Made by a program: the position numbers and the translations under genes. DNA of 43,788 nt. Origin: Planctomycetes bacterium GWF2_42_9. Its GTDB lineage: Bacteria > Planctomycetota > Phycisphaerae > Sedimentisphaerales > UBA12454. A model generated the notes under the pieces. It saw nothing but the letters and a program-made list of their open reading frames with translations. It had not been told where the DNA came from and did not search any database. The stretch lies in contig MHYA01000146.1 of assembly GCA_001825675.1 (NCBI GenBank), positions 37,747 through 81,534 on the forward strand. The letters run 5' to 3'. This document shows positions 8,126-18,700 of the stretch, in pieces; within the stretch, counting starts at the first letter, position 1, and the number at the start of each line of letters is the position of its first letter.

Positions 8126-10642
8126 ATGCTTTTAGAATCGACAACAGAGATGCAAATTGATGATCTCTTTATACGCCCCTTCTTTGATGAATCCAAAATA
8201 GTCGTTACTTTTACCAAGCCTAAAGGATTTATCAAAGTTGATTATGAAGTGTTTGGAAACAGTACCCTGATAGCTGGTGGCACAATTAGTGATTTCGTTT
8301 CTGACAGAGTTGTTTTTGAACAAATAATCCCGAATTTTAAGGCATGGTCAGACACAGATCCGTTCTTATATTTACTGAGGCTTAAAATCGATATGAACGG
8401 TGATGTCAGAATATTTGAGCAGCCGTTTGGGATAACAAAAATTCATGTTCTAAATCGAATGGTATTTTTAAATAATTATCCATTGTATATTCGTGGCCAT
8501 ATTCGTGGCCGTGATGCTCATGACCACCCAAACTTTTTAGGTTGTTCTGAACGTGAGTTTTATGAAAAGAGTATTAAAGTATCGAAGTCATTTGGATTTA
8601 ATTTCGTGAGATTCCACTCCAGAATCCCTTCGGATGAATTTCTTAAAGCTGCTGATGAATTGGGCTTTTTGTGTCAAGTGGAAATTCGTCCATATTTTGG
8701 CAAATATCAAAAAGAGCGCGAGGCGACGAAATTTGATGAAGATCAGACACTTGTAACCGAAAATGAGTGGCGGAGAATGATATTAAAACTTCGTAATCAT
8801 CCATGTGTTCTTGTGTACTGTATGGGAAATGAGATCAATAGCCCTGGATGCAACGAACGTGTAAAGATTATTCGCGAATTAACCAAAAGCCTTGACCCAA
8901 CGCGACTATTTCTCGACACCTGTTCACGCGGCGAATATGATCGTAACACAGCAGATTTGGATGTTCAACATATGAGTTATTTTGCGCCATTCGGCAAAAA
9001 TTATAATATGTTTGATGATAGTATTCATCTGGCAATATACGGCTCGGTGACCAAGAAGAAGATGGTTGTTCAAGATGATTGTCACAGTCCCACAGCGATT
9101 GCAAGACGAGAAGTTGCGGTTAAATTTCCGCTATTAGCGCATGAAGTATGTCATTATCTTGTGCTAAGAGATCCATATAAGCTTAAGGAGAGATTCAGAA
9201 AAAATGAACTGACAGAACCATGGTGGATTGATGAGCTTATTACGCTCATTAAGGCGAAAGGGCATGAAAAGAACTTTCAAAAAATGCTTCGTGCTTCTAC
9301 TCGCTTTCAATATATATGGATCAAGCAGTGCATTGAGAGTATAAGAAAGAGTTCCGTTTTGCAGGGATTCCACATGCTTCAATTTGCGGATACGGACCGG
9401 TATGAAAATGCCAATGGCTTAGTTGATTGTTTTGATGACATCAAAGATATTTCACCGGAATTGTTTTGCCAATTCAATTCTCCAACTGTTTTGATTGCTG
9501 ACTTACCCAAGCGTGTATTCCATGAGGGCACCAAAATCATAATACCGATTTATATATCCCATTTTACGCAAGTTGACCATCATAATGGAGGGTTACATTG
9601 GAAACTCAAGAGTGAAAAAGAGGAAATTTGTTTTGAGGGATTTCTAGATCAAATCAAACTTGCAGATAGGGGAACAAGACGAATTTGTAGAGTTGAAATA
9701 AACCTACCTAAAACATCGCAGCCTGAGCACCTTGTTTTTGCATGTGATCTAGTTAGCGAGAGCAAAGTACATATTGCGTCAAATTCATGGGATTTATGGC
9801 TTTTCCCAAATCGCCCCGAAAGTATTGCTGGAAATGCTTTTACTGTATCCCTAAATCACATAAATCTATGTACACGATATCCCCAGTTAAAATGCAAACA
9901 ATACTTAAAAGTAACAGAACAGATTTTTATCACCGATCATTTTGATGAAAGAGTTCTGGATCAGCTTAAGAATGGCAAAGATGTTCTCGTTCTTTACCGA
10001 ATAGATGAAAATCGAAATAAACATGCTTCCAAAGAAAAGTACTATTTGCCATCCACATGGGACCGCTTCAAGGGTGTTATTTGGGACCGTGGTCACAACT
10101 GCGGCGGGTTGTTGAAAGATCATCCGATTACGGACAATTTTCCTCACGACGGTTTTATAGACTGGCAATTTTATAATCTGATTGAAGATAGCGACAAGAT
10201 TGATCTTGACGATTTCCCTGTGAAACTTGAACCGATTATAGAAGGCGTAGATAAGGCTGTTCGTGATCGATTTGATGTAGGCAGATTCAATCTATCTGAA
10301 TTTCAATACGAATATACGATGCGAAAATTTGCATATCTATTTGAGCTCAATGTTGGTAGTGGTCGATTGGTGGTGACCGGCATGAACTTTAAAGGGATCG
10401 AGACAGATGAACCAGCTGTCAGTCAGATGTTTGAAAATATTCTGAATTATATGCAATCTGAGCAGTTCAGACCGCACGATTCACTACCATATGATGAATT
10501 CGAAAAATACCTACTTAACAAAGGTAAATCCAAGCGTATCAAAGAACGTATGATGACACAGTACTGGCAACTTGATGATTCTCCACTTGAATCCAAGCAG
10601 TATTGGAAAGAATCTGAAGAATGGTTGAGACAAGATGATTAA
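8126..10642 (+). CDS. GH2-like glycoside hydrolase
   Basis: 838 residues. A short immunoglobulin-like sandwich (about 15-108) precedes a (beta/alpha)8 barrel (about 110-420) with the family-2 landmarks: the entry motif NNYPLYIRGHIRG, the acid/base in YCMGNEI (E236) and a likely nucleophile in LLAHEVCHY (E340). Residues 420-838 are an extra region rich in beta strands; part of it (FITDHFD.., VLVLYRID.., LVVTGMNFKG) looks like a glutamine-amidotransferase-like trimerisation fold. The first jelly-roll sugar-binding domain normal for GH2 is missing; the preceding gene ends only 41 bp upstream, so the absence is real. There is no signal peptide. It is probably an intracellular enzyme for oligosaccharides. 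The AAGGAG box at 8116-8121 supports the start. Confidence 0.75.
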   Translation: MLLESTTEMQIDDLFIRPFFDESKIVVTFTKPKGFIKVDYEVFGNSTLIAGGTISDFVSDRVVFEQIIPNFKAWSDTDPFLYLLRLKIDMNGDVRIFEQPFGITKIHVLNRMVFLNNYPLYIRGHIRGRDAHDHPNFLGCSEREFYEKSIKVSKSFGFNFVRFHSRIPSDEFLKAADELGFLCQVEIRPYFGKYQKEREATKFDEDQTLVTENEWRRMILKLRNHPCVLVYCMGNEINSPGCNERVKIIRELTKSLDPTRLFLDTCSRGEYDRNTADLDVQHMSYFAPFGKNYNMFDDSIHLAIYGSVTKKKMVVQDDCHSPTAIARREVAVKFPLLAHEVCHYLVLRDPYKLKERFRKNELTEPWWIDELITLIKAKGHEKNFQKMLRASTRFQYIWIKQCIESIRKSSVLQGFHMLQFADTDRYENANGLVDCFDDIKDISPELFCQFNSPTVLIADLPKRVFHEGTKIIIPIYISHFTQVDHHNGGLHWKLKSEKEEICFEGFLDQIKLADRGTRRICRVEINLPKTSQPEHLVFACDLVSESKVHIASNSWDLWLFPNRPESIAGNAFTVSLNHINLCTRYPQLKCKQYLKVTEQIFITDHFDERVLDQLKNGKDVLVLYRIDENRNKHASKEKYYLPSTWDRFKGVIWDRGHNCGGLLKDHPITDNFPHDGFIDWQFYNLIEDSDKIDLDDFPVKLEPIIEGVDKAVRDRFDVGRFNLSEFQYEYTMRKFAYLFELNVGSGRLVVTGMNFKGIETDEPAVSQMFENILNYMQSEQFRPHDSLPYDEFEKYLLNKGKSKRIKERMMTQYWQLDDSPLESKQYWKESEEWLRQDD

Positions 10643-10782
10643 GTAAAATACATGGCTGAGTAGCATATACTGCTGATATTTAGATCTTTAGTAAGTTTCG
10701 TACGGTTCGCGGTCATTAGAAAGAATGACTCGATCATATATTCAAGTATTAAAATCTAAGCCAAGACATGTGGAGATTTTTC

Positions 10783-13329
10783 GTGGTTATCGCTAATTCA
10801 ATTAGGATAGTTCAAGAGGGTGTTTCAAAAGCAATTATAGTTATTCCTGACAATCCTGACGGCAATATAAGACCTAGCGACATTGATCATGTTGGTTATC
10901 CCGATTTTAGAGGCAGAGGATATTCCGACGATCAAGCGAAAATCTTCCATATGAGTGTTCAAAAAGAAGCCCAAGTGCTTGCGGAGTATATTGCCAAATC
11001 TTCATCAGTGGTATTAGCGATCAAGCGAGAATCAGAGGCTAAGAAGGATATTCTTATTAATATTCATATTGGCTTTACAAAGCTTGTTAAAAAAAGAGAG
11101 CCCCACATATCAGACTTGGATGACGACGCTTTTATTCTCGACTCGACTGATCGCGAAAATATTATCATTGCTGGTCCTACTTGCTGGGCGATAAAATTCG
11201 GCATATGTGAGTTTCTGGAACGATATGTTGGTATCCGTTGGCTTTTTCCGGGAGTTGATGGCGAAGATGTGCCAAAATCAAACACAGTTAATGTTGTGTG
11301 TGAACGAATCGAACAGAAGCCGGCATTCTTTTCACGTTTATTGAGTGCATTTCATGGAATTGTACCACATATTTGGGCAAGGTTCAATAGAATGCATGGT
11401 CGAATCAGGTTTCATCATGGCCTCTATAGGGTTTTTCCCCCAGCCATATATACTAAAACGCATCCGCATTTTTTCCCAATGCAGGACGGTGTGCGATTTT
11501 TGCCTCCTGATGATGCATCAGAGACTTGGCAACCATGCCTGACCAGCGAAGAAGGCGTTGAAGAAGCAATCAAGAATATATGTGCTTATTTTGATGAAAA
11601 CAAACAAGCTGGTTCGTATAGCCTAGGCATGAATGACTCTCCATTATTTTGCCGTTGCGAAAACTGTGAAGCCAAAATGGGTAACAGGCTTAATTTTTTA
11701 GGTTGTCGGGATTTGTCAGATTATTATTTCGAATGGTGCAACAAGGTAGTCAAAGGAGTGCTTGAAAGACATCCTGGCAAGTATTTCGGATGCCTGGCAT
11801 ACGCAGAGTTAGTGGAGCCCCCCAAGCGCACCAAGATCGATAAGCATATTATCCCATTTATGACGTATGATCGCATGCAGTACGCTGATTCCAATCTTCG
11901 CGCGATAAACATGCAGAAAACAAGGGAGTGGCTGGGGACTGTAGGTACGCTTGGATGGTATGATTATTTTTTTGGGGCTCCTTTTTCAGTTCCGAGGATA
12001 TATTTTCATCAAATGGCTGAATTTATCCGATTGGGCTACGAAACCGGCGTGAAAGCTTTTTATGCAGAGGCCTATCCCAATTGGGGAGAAGGTCCCAAAT
12101 TGTATTTGGCTCTTAGGCTTATGTGGAACCCATATATAAATGTTGATGCCATTTTAGAAGAATGGTACGTCAGGATGGTTGGGGCAGACGCTGCGGAGTA
12201 TCTGGCGAAATATTTTAGACTCTGGGAAGAATTTTGGTCGAAGCGAGCCACAGAGACCGCATGGTTCCATCAGGAGTTAGAATTAAGTGAATATAATAAA
12301 AAATTTGACTTTTTGAATGATGAGCAGGTTGGTTATCTGGATGCTGTGAGATATGAGGATATCACAAAATCACGCCAACTGCTAGAAGCAGCCTACGAAA
12401 ATGCAGAAACTGAACTACAGAAACATCGAGCAAAGCTTTTCTTGCGTACTTTTGAATTCTATGAGTTGTCTGCGTTGGCTTACTTAAAAGGCAAAAGTAC
12501 CTTGGCTAAAGTAGTAAGCTCAGAATCACAAGCTTTGGAAGCTTTCTCCGCAGGCATTGAGTGTTTCCAAATGGTTGATAAACGCAACACGATGGCATTG
12601 GAGGAGTTTGCCAGGGACCCCATCCTCTGCCACCCCAATGGTAATGATGTTAACCGATCACCTGAAAACGCAGGAAAGAACTGGGGTGAAAGCTCTATTT
12701 GGAGTGCATTTGACTGGTATTCAAAAAGTGCCCAACTACGCGAGCAAATAGCATACCTTGCGCAGAAAAGCGAAAGCACGCGAATTCGTAGGCAAATGCA
12801 GTTTATGTTGATGCTCAACAATCCCAAAACCACACCAATTTCTATGAACCCATGTTTTGAAGAAGGCACAGGAGTCACAGCAACTGACTGGAAATTTGTT
12901 TACGATACTCAAACAAGTATGATCTTGCGTACCAAAGAAATGGCCTGTACCGGAAGATTCAGCATATTGTGTGAGAGTGTCAATAAGGGCTCTTTACAAT
13001 CGGAAATGGAAATACCTGCGCGTGCTGGAACGTACGGTGCTGTGGCCAGAGTGTTTTTTCCGAACAGAGTCTCAAAAGGCACCAAGGTATGGGTTACTAT
13101 GATCCCCTTAAATTCAAAAGGCCAGAAACTGAGGCGGTTCTTACCTGTAATACCAGACTTTGCTAAGCCTAGGATTGGCGATTGGAATACGATAGCAACA
13201 ATAGGTGAATTAGATGATGAAATTAGGGGAGAGAAGGTAAAATCATTGCAGCTGGTTATCAACCTCAGGGGATTTGAGCCTGGGGAGAAACTTTATATTG
13301 ACAGCGCCGCGATTTATCGAGTTTGTTAA
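10783..13329 (+). CDS. DUF4838-domain protein (GH67-N/GH20b-like N-domain plus barrel)
   Basis: About 848 residues from the GTG at 10783, which has GGAG seven bases upstream; the ATG at 10768 is in frame but has no ribosome-binding site. The N-domain (about 20-160) resembles the alpha/beta lead domain of GH67/GH20 enzymes (IIVIPDNP.., KEAQVLAEYIAKSS.., CWAIKFGICEFLERYVGIRWLFPG). A barrel-like region typical of DUF4838 follows, with YSLGMNDSPLFCRCENC, then ENCEAKMGNR, WLGTVGTLGWYDYFFG and KAFYAEAYPNWGEGP (about 295-445). Helical repeats fill about 500-700 and a carbohydrate-binding-like sandwich closes the protein (about 715-848). DUF4838 proteins are common in planctomycete and Bacteroidetes saccharide loci but their activity is unproven. 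It is the last gene of the plus-strand run, 140 bp after the GH2-like gene. Confidence 0.75.
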   Translation: MVIANSIRIVQEGVSKAIIVIPDNPDGNIRPSDIDHVGYPDFRGRGYSDDQAKIFHMSVQKEAQVLAEYIAKSSSVVLAIKRESEAKKDILINIHIGFTKLVKKREPHISDLDDDAFILDSTDRENIIIAGPTCWAIKFGICEFLERYVGIRWLFPGVDGEDVPKSNTVNVVCERIEQKPAFFSRLLSAFHGIVPHIWARFNRMHGRIRFHHGLYRVFPPAIYTKTHPHFFPMQDGVRFLPPDDASETWQPCLTSEEGVEEAIKNICAYFDENKQAGSYSLGMNDSPLFCRCENCEAKMGNRLNFLGCRDLSDYYFEWCNKVVKGVLERHPGKYFGCLAYAELVEPPKRTKIDKHIIPFMTYDRMQYADSNLRAINMQKTREWLGTVGTLGWYDYFFGAPFSVPRIYFHQMAEFIRLGYETGVKAFYAEAYPNWGEGPKLYLALRLMWNPYINVDAILEEWYVRMVGADAAEYLAKYFRLWEEFWSKRATETAWFHQELELSEYNKKFDFLNDEQVGYLDAVRYEDITKSRQLLEAAYENAETELQKHRAKLFLRTFEFYELSALAYLKGKSTLAKVVSSESQALEAFSAGIECFQMVDKRNTMALEEFARDPILCHPNGNDVNRSPENAGKNWGESSIWSAFDWYSKSAQLREQIAYLAQKSESTRIRRQMQFMLMLNNPKTTPISMNPCFEEGTGVTATDWKFVYDTQTSMILRTKEMACTGRFSILCESVNKGSLQSEMEIPARAGTYGAVARVFFPNRVSKGTKVWVTMIPLNSKGQKLRRFLPVIPDFAKPRIGDWNTIATIGELDDEIRGEKVKSLQLVINLRGFEPGEKLYIDSAAIYRVC

Positions 13330-13415
13330 CACGTGTCGTGTACGATGTCATTTTTGGAGAGTGTGGCGCGTTTGATCGTTATTATGCCAAAATCACAGAA
13401 AACAAATAAAAAAGG

Positions 13416-13722
13416 ATGGAATATCAGGAGCATTTTGAAATAGTCCTGTTCGACAAAGGGATCAATATCTGGCATATGGTTTTCAAGGTTGGGAAAGCTG
13501 TATGGACAAAGACTACGTTTTGGGAATTCCCTTTGAAAAAGAATGAAAAATACAAGTTGTCAGTTACTAAACCGGAAAACAATTGAATGTTAAGGTTGGT
13601 GACTTATTTTTGGCTACTTGGACAAAGATATTTCTGAAGAATACTTTGTAGGGATAACGGGTTGCTAAGGAACCAACAGATTTTACGATTTTAGAGCATT
13701 TTCAAGAAATGATGGTAAGGTC
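13416..13722 (+). pseudogene. Remnant of the 3' part of an unknown coding gene
   Basis: A plus-strand frame starting MEYQEHFEIVLFDKGIN and continuing with HMVFKVGKAVWTKTTF runs to a stop near 13587. The sense then continues in another frame with LNVKVGDLFF, and after a further shift GYLDKDISEEYFVGITGC, a stop in place of one codon, then GTNRFYDFRAFSRNDGK. The pieces are colinear and protein-like, so this is a broken gene tail, probably of a secreted or sugar-related protein of unknown family. It lies between the DUF4838 gene and IS66 debris, which fits damage by insertion. Confidence 0.45.
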
Positions 13723-13748
13723 CCGAGCAAATACACCCCTGTAAAAAA

Positions 13749-14235
13749 TCATGCGGCGGATTTTTCGGCTGAGTTTTCCGGTTTCTTCCAGTTGCCTGGC
13801 AGGAGTTCGTCTATTTTGTCTGCAGGATGAGTGCTGATGCGGACAAGGATATCGCTGAAGTAGGCAAACGGATCAATTTCATTTAATTTGCAGCTAGCCA
13901 CAAGACTGTAAATATTCGCTGCCCTCCTTGCCCAGGCCTCGCTGTCTGCAAAAAGATAATTGACACGGCCAAGCACCACCATCCTCAAAGTTCTTTCAGA
14001 TAGATTATTATCGATCTCAAGTATGGGATCATCCAGGTATCTCAGCAGAGCATCCCACTGGTTCAGTAAATAGGTGACAGCTTTGCCAATGGGGCTTTTG
14101 GGCAATACCTATATCTTGTATTCATCCAGCAGCGTTTTAATTTCGGCAAGGATCGGTTTGGCCTGAGTTTGCCTGGCATCAAGCAGTTGTGCACTATCGT
14201 GTTCTTCCTTTTGGCCGAGTTGGCGGATTCTTAAA
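13749..14235 (-). mobile_element. IS66-family transposase (TnpC), C-terminal remnant
   Basis: The frame 13749-14105 reads SPIGKAVTYLLNQWDALLRYL, then LEIDNNLSERTLR, YLFADSEAWARRAAN, SCKLNEIDPFAYF and HPADKIDELLPGNWK. This is the end of the DDE domain (with its catalytic glutamate in the NNLSER segment) plus the typical IS66 C-terminal box. Upstream in the same frame, after a TAG, 14106-14235 continues as LGQKEEHDSAQLLDARQTQAK..LLDEYKI, the region before it. The N-terminal two thirds are missing on this strand, so the piece is dead. Confidence 0.8.
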
Positions 14236-14339
14236 AATCATCAGAAAGTCTCAAATTTGTTTTGCTTTTATACAGCTTATCGCTTATTTTTAATGCGTTT
14301 TCCGCTATACTGTTTTATATCAGGGACGACTCAAATAAT

Positions 14340-14628
14340 AGCAGCAACTTCTAAAGAAAAGCTTCCTAATGATACTGATACGCTCAAGGAAATGGTGCTC
14401 ACCCTTCTCGGCCAGATCGACGATCTTCAGGATCAGCTCTATTTTCTCAAGCGGCAATTATTGGGCAAAAAGTCTGAAAGGCTCAGTCCTGACCAACGGT
14501 TGCTTTTTGAAAAGCTCTACACCCAGATAGAGGCAAAAATCGAAGACGGTTTACAGACAGACTATTTATCACATGAACATTTAGGGCCATTCGTAATTAC
14601 GCAATTGGTCCATCAAACTGCTCTTTGA
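14340..14628 (+). mobile_element. IS66-family transposase (TnpC), N-terminal remnant
   Basis: The open frame 14257-14628 contains an IS66 N-terminal leucine-zipper segment from about 14340: DTLKEMVLTLLGQIDDLQDQ, then FLKRQLLGKKSERLSPDQ and LLFEKLYTQIEAKIEDG. The similarity stops near 14560 and the rest of the frame is unrelated. It is on the opposite strand from the C-terminal remnant 100 bp to the left, so the original IS was inverted or two copies recombined. Confidence 0.7.
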
Positions 14629-14687
14629 CACAACTTATCAGGATATCAAACTGTAAGTTAACTGCTACCAACCCAACCTCATTATGT

Positions 14688-15671
14688 TCAGATCATCTTG
14701 CACAGCCAAGGCGGGTATTCGGGAAGACAGGCATTAAACTCAGTAATGAGGCTTGACTCATATTGGCTAGCGTAATGGCATTCAATAAACCTATCAGATG
14801 CTTCCTCGAAAAATCTTTTCCACGATGTGATTTCATGACCAGGATTGATTGGATAGAATAGGGCATTATTTGACCTTGCCGCCAACATATCACCAGGCGC
14901 ATCGCCAATCATCAGGATATGATCGGAGGCATATTTTCCGGTAGTGGCGAGATGTATCTGCTGCTGCTTCGAACCCATTTCCTGGCCGGCGATAACGCGG
15001 ACATATTTGGCAATATCCTGCTGCTGCCACTCTCGCTCAAGTGTCTCACCAGGCGTTGCGGAAACCACGACAATATCAGCCGCATGAGACATCTTTTCAA
15101 GGCTTTGATGCACATATGGGAATGGCGGAACATCCCGGACAATATCCCCAACAGCCCGATTGACGATCGTGCTCCACTTAAGCACGATGGAAAGCTCCAT
15201 TCTTGCTTCATCATTTCGAGCTTCCTTGATAGCGTTTTTTAAGCCAACGTCACTGAGGATACTTTGCGGATTATTGACCCATTCGCAATAATATTTGAAC
15301 TGCGGAACCTGAAAACCACGTTCCAGCACCATCGGATGGTTCGGCAGAAGCTCAGTCAATATGCGAACTATGGTCTTATGTCGATTTGCGCCGCGGGTCC
15401 TCGAAAACAGATCGGCAAACTCTTTACACTGGCGGGCAGCTTCAGCTACGGGTTGGAGACCAAAACAAGCTATCATCCATGGGCAAAAACACTCTCGCTG
15501 CTTTATGCCCATTGACTCGAACACACAACCATCTGAGTCTATACCGATAAAGAATTTATGTTTTGGTTTAAAGTTCTTGAAAAGTTCATTTATATCAGTT
15601 GACGAAGCCACTTCCACTCTCCAGATCGCCATCATTGATGGTCGAAATAACAAAGCTATTGCATTGAGCAC
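14688..15671 (-). CDS. HAD-superfamily hydrolase
   Basis: Up to 327 residues; M14 (frame MAIWRVEVASS) is an alternative start. The HAD motifs are in order: motif I FIGIDSDGCVFES (D45 nucleophile, D47), motif II IVVVSATPGE (near 207), a lysine in GSKQQQIHLA as motif III, and motif IV HILMIGDAPGD (near 270). A large helical cap fills about 60-190. It should be a cytosolic phosphatase or phosphotransferase; the substrate is unknown, perhaps a sugar phosphate given the locus. It is the last gene of the long minus-strand block, 53 bp after the giant hydrolase gene. No clear terminator was found in the IS66 debris beyond it. Confidence 0.85.
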   Translation of the reverse strand: MLNAIALLFRPSMMAIWRVEVASSTDINELFKNFKPKHKFFIGIDSDGCVFESMGIKQRECFCPWMIACFGLQPVAEAARQCKEFADLFSRTRGANRHKTIVRILTELLPNHPMVLERGFQVPQFKYYCEWVNNPQSILSDVGLKNAIKEARNDEARMELSIVLKWSTIVNRAVGDIVRDVPPFPYVHQSLEKMSHAADIVVVSATPGETLEREWQQQDIAKYVRVIAGQEMGSKQQQIHLATTGKYASDHILMIGDAPGDMLAARSNNALFYPINPGHEITSWKRFFEEASDRFIECHYASQYESSLITEFNACLPEYPPWLCKMI

Positions 15672-15724
15672 ATTATACGTTGGTAATTCTTTGTACTAAA
15701 ATCTTTATAATTTTGTTTTTTACC

Positions 15725-18700
15725 TCAGTAGTCAACCTCGACCAAAAGATCCTTAAGCGTAACTGTATTTTTACCAGCACCAAGAGTCATGCCAATTTCA
15801 TTCCAACCATTCTCGACATCTGTCGGATTCACACGATAGTGAAACCACTGATCATCAAATGTAAAAAAGCAATCTTGATTACTGCCGATTGTATTAATAC
15901 GCAAAGATTTTTCAACAGAAGCAGATGTATATGACGTAAATACAGAGCTGTAGGGAGACTCCGCGTGAGCTACCAACGGCCCAGTCGTTCCATCGCTGTA
16001 CGAACATGCGCTGGAGGATGATGGAAGTGCAGAACCCTCATACCGAACTGTCCAAGTCTGCACCATTGGCGGCACCGCACCGCCGTCATAGACATAGAAA
16101 TAGTCGGTCAGAAACTCGACATCGGCACTGCCAGTGGGATCACCAAATCTAACCTGCCAGATCGTGCCGTAGGAGTATAATGACGCGCTGGAAGCATATA
16201 CCCCGTCAACGTAAAGAGTTGCCCTATCATTCTCAACAGTTACACGCAGCGTATGGAAAGCAGGATCATTGGCATCATTATCCAAGATGGCTTCGCATGG
16301 ATCGCCTGCGGCAGTGTAATACTGGTGAGCCAATATCTTGCCATCCTTTTCTATAAGAGCCACTATCCACGCTTTATTAAGCATTGGTGAACCGCTGAAG
16401 GAACACGCCCAGTTAACGCCAGTAGTATCCACACTGAGCAATTTTGCCCGCCATTCAACCGTATAGCCGGTGGTGGAATTAGTATCGACGTAGTTGCTGT
16501 CTGCATAAAAAATACACGAATTATTCGAATTTAACGTATTTATATCAAGGTAATTCGCATCTGAATACACTGACGCAAAACCTATGGTGCCACCGTACAT
16601 ACGACCAGTGGTACCGTCGGAATATGTGACTGAACCAGTTTCTATCGGTCTTTTACCATCAACATCATACTGCATCGTCCAATTTGGTTCACCAGGAGCA
16701 TGAGCTCCATCGTCGGAGGCATACACATAATCATAATAAGAATTGGCATCCGCGCTTCCGGACACATCACCCCAACAAAGTGCATAGGGACCACCTGAAT
16801 GCAACGCATGTGTATCGGCAGGACTGCTATCACCATCGATGTAAAGTTTAGCATATCCGTTATAGGCGGTTACGCCCAGTGTGTGATAAGCTGGATTGTC
16901 TTTGTCACTATCCAATTCAATTTCACTACCGTCACTAAGCTGTACCCAGTTCTTGTCATCGTGTTGCAGAACACTTACATACCAGTACTTATCTGATTCG
17001 GGGCTGCACTTCATAAAAGCGTAACCACCGCTAGAAGCGTCGGCCTCCGTCAGTTTGATTCGCCATTCCACCGTATAGCCGGTAGCAGAATTAAAATCTA
17101 ATCGGCGGTACCCACTAAGCGAATAAGTATCATTTAAGGTAACGGCCAAATCATCAATGGCAGCAGGAGCGGTGTCAAAACGAAGTCTGAGTAAAACATT
17201 GGGCGAAGGATCTGCGTTTGCAACATCCTCCCCGATAAGAATATCCATAGTTTCGTTCGTGGAAGCAGGAAGCGATATAACCTTTTCGGGGGCTACAAAG
17301 TTGTAATCCCAGAAACCCTTACCGCCTGCATAATACACCTCGACCTCGCTATAACCAAGCATGGACGTACTATAGGTTTTGTCCCTTCCAGCAAGAGTAT
17401 TTGGATCGCCCATATACCGTAAACGTGGGTACGTATTCAGAAAAAGAGGAGATGCGTGATTAATGAAGTAATTAAACGAATATACTCCGTCGGCACCGGA
17501 ATAGAACCAATTCTGTGCCTCAGCGTAGTATGCACGATCAGAACTTCGAGACGCCTTGGCTAGAGCATCTGACATACGGCACTCAGACATACACGGGTAG
17601 ACCTTTACACCATACTGATGCCCAAGAGCGACGCCATCCTCCATAGTATCTATACGGTAATATCCGGTAGGAACCCAAAGGTCAATTAAGTCATTGGCCA
17701 TCCATGTCGTAATATCAAGTCCTATATTGCCCGCATAGTTGACGTCGTCTGGCGTCACGACAGCTATAAGAATGGGCTTGCCCCGCTTGAGCCCTTCCCT
17801 GTCCGTCATCTCGCGAATATCGGTGATAAGATCGGTCATCTCCTGTTTTTCTGCGATGCTGGCCACTCCGCCGTCAGCCTGGCTCTGGAAGAACACCGGA
17901 TGACGAAAGAAGTCCAGCACAATACCATCGACATCGTAGTTTTGACAAACTTCCTCAAAGAGAGCAAGGGCATGATTGCGAATGTTTGGCTCGCTATAAT
18001 CCACACCCGTCCAGTATCCATTCACAGGATTGTTGGCATCATCATATCCGAAAAGCCATGAATAATGGTCCTTTTTAAACTGGTTAAAAAACTCAGCCAT
18101 CCAACCCTGCCCATCGTGTATATCATTCATACGCATTGAGAAGAACACCTCGAAGCCATTTTGTCTACAAAAATCTACTGTCATCTTAAGAGCATCCGTA
18201 CCTTGAGCAATATAATCCGCAGTCTTATTATTAGAAAGAATACCTGCCTTAGAAGTAAGAATATCGCCGATAGTGGTATCATAGGTAAATTGTCCAAAAC
18301 CTGAGCTAACTGGGCAGTAAACGATTGTATCTGTCTGCGTACCGATCAATCCGGTCATCCTATCGTCCCAGAACTCTTGCACCGTGGTGCCTTGCAAATC
18401 CATGGTTATATCGCCCCCATCATTATCGAAAATAACCCGACGTTTTCGATTCTTTGCTGGCTCCCTAAACTCTTTGGGTGTTATTCCGCCTCCGTCATAG
18501 ACATAGAAATAGTCGGTCTTAAAGTTGGCGCCGGCAGCATCGGTAACATCGCCAAATCTAACTTTATATATAATAGGTTGGCTGTATAATGAAGCTTGGG
18601 AAGCATAGACGCCGTCAACATAAAGGGTCGCGTTGCCATTCTCAACAACTACACGCATGGTGTGGTAAGCGGGATTATCAGCGTCGCTGTCCACCTCCAC

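Noticed and set aside
10768-10782. ATG at 10768 as start of the DUF4838 gene
   Set aside because: No ribosome-binding site precedes it, while GTG at 10783 has GGAG at proper distance, and the extra residues add nothing family-like.
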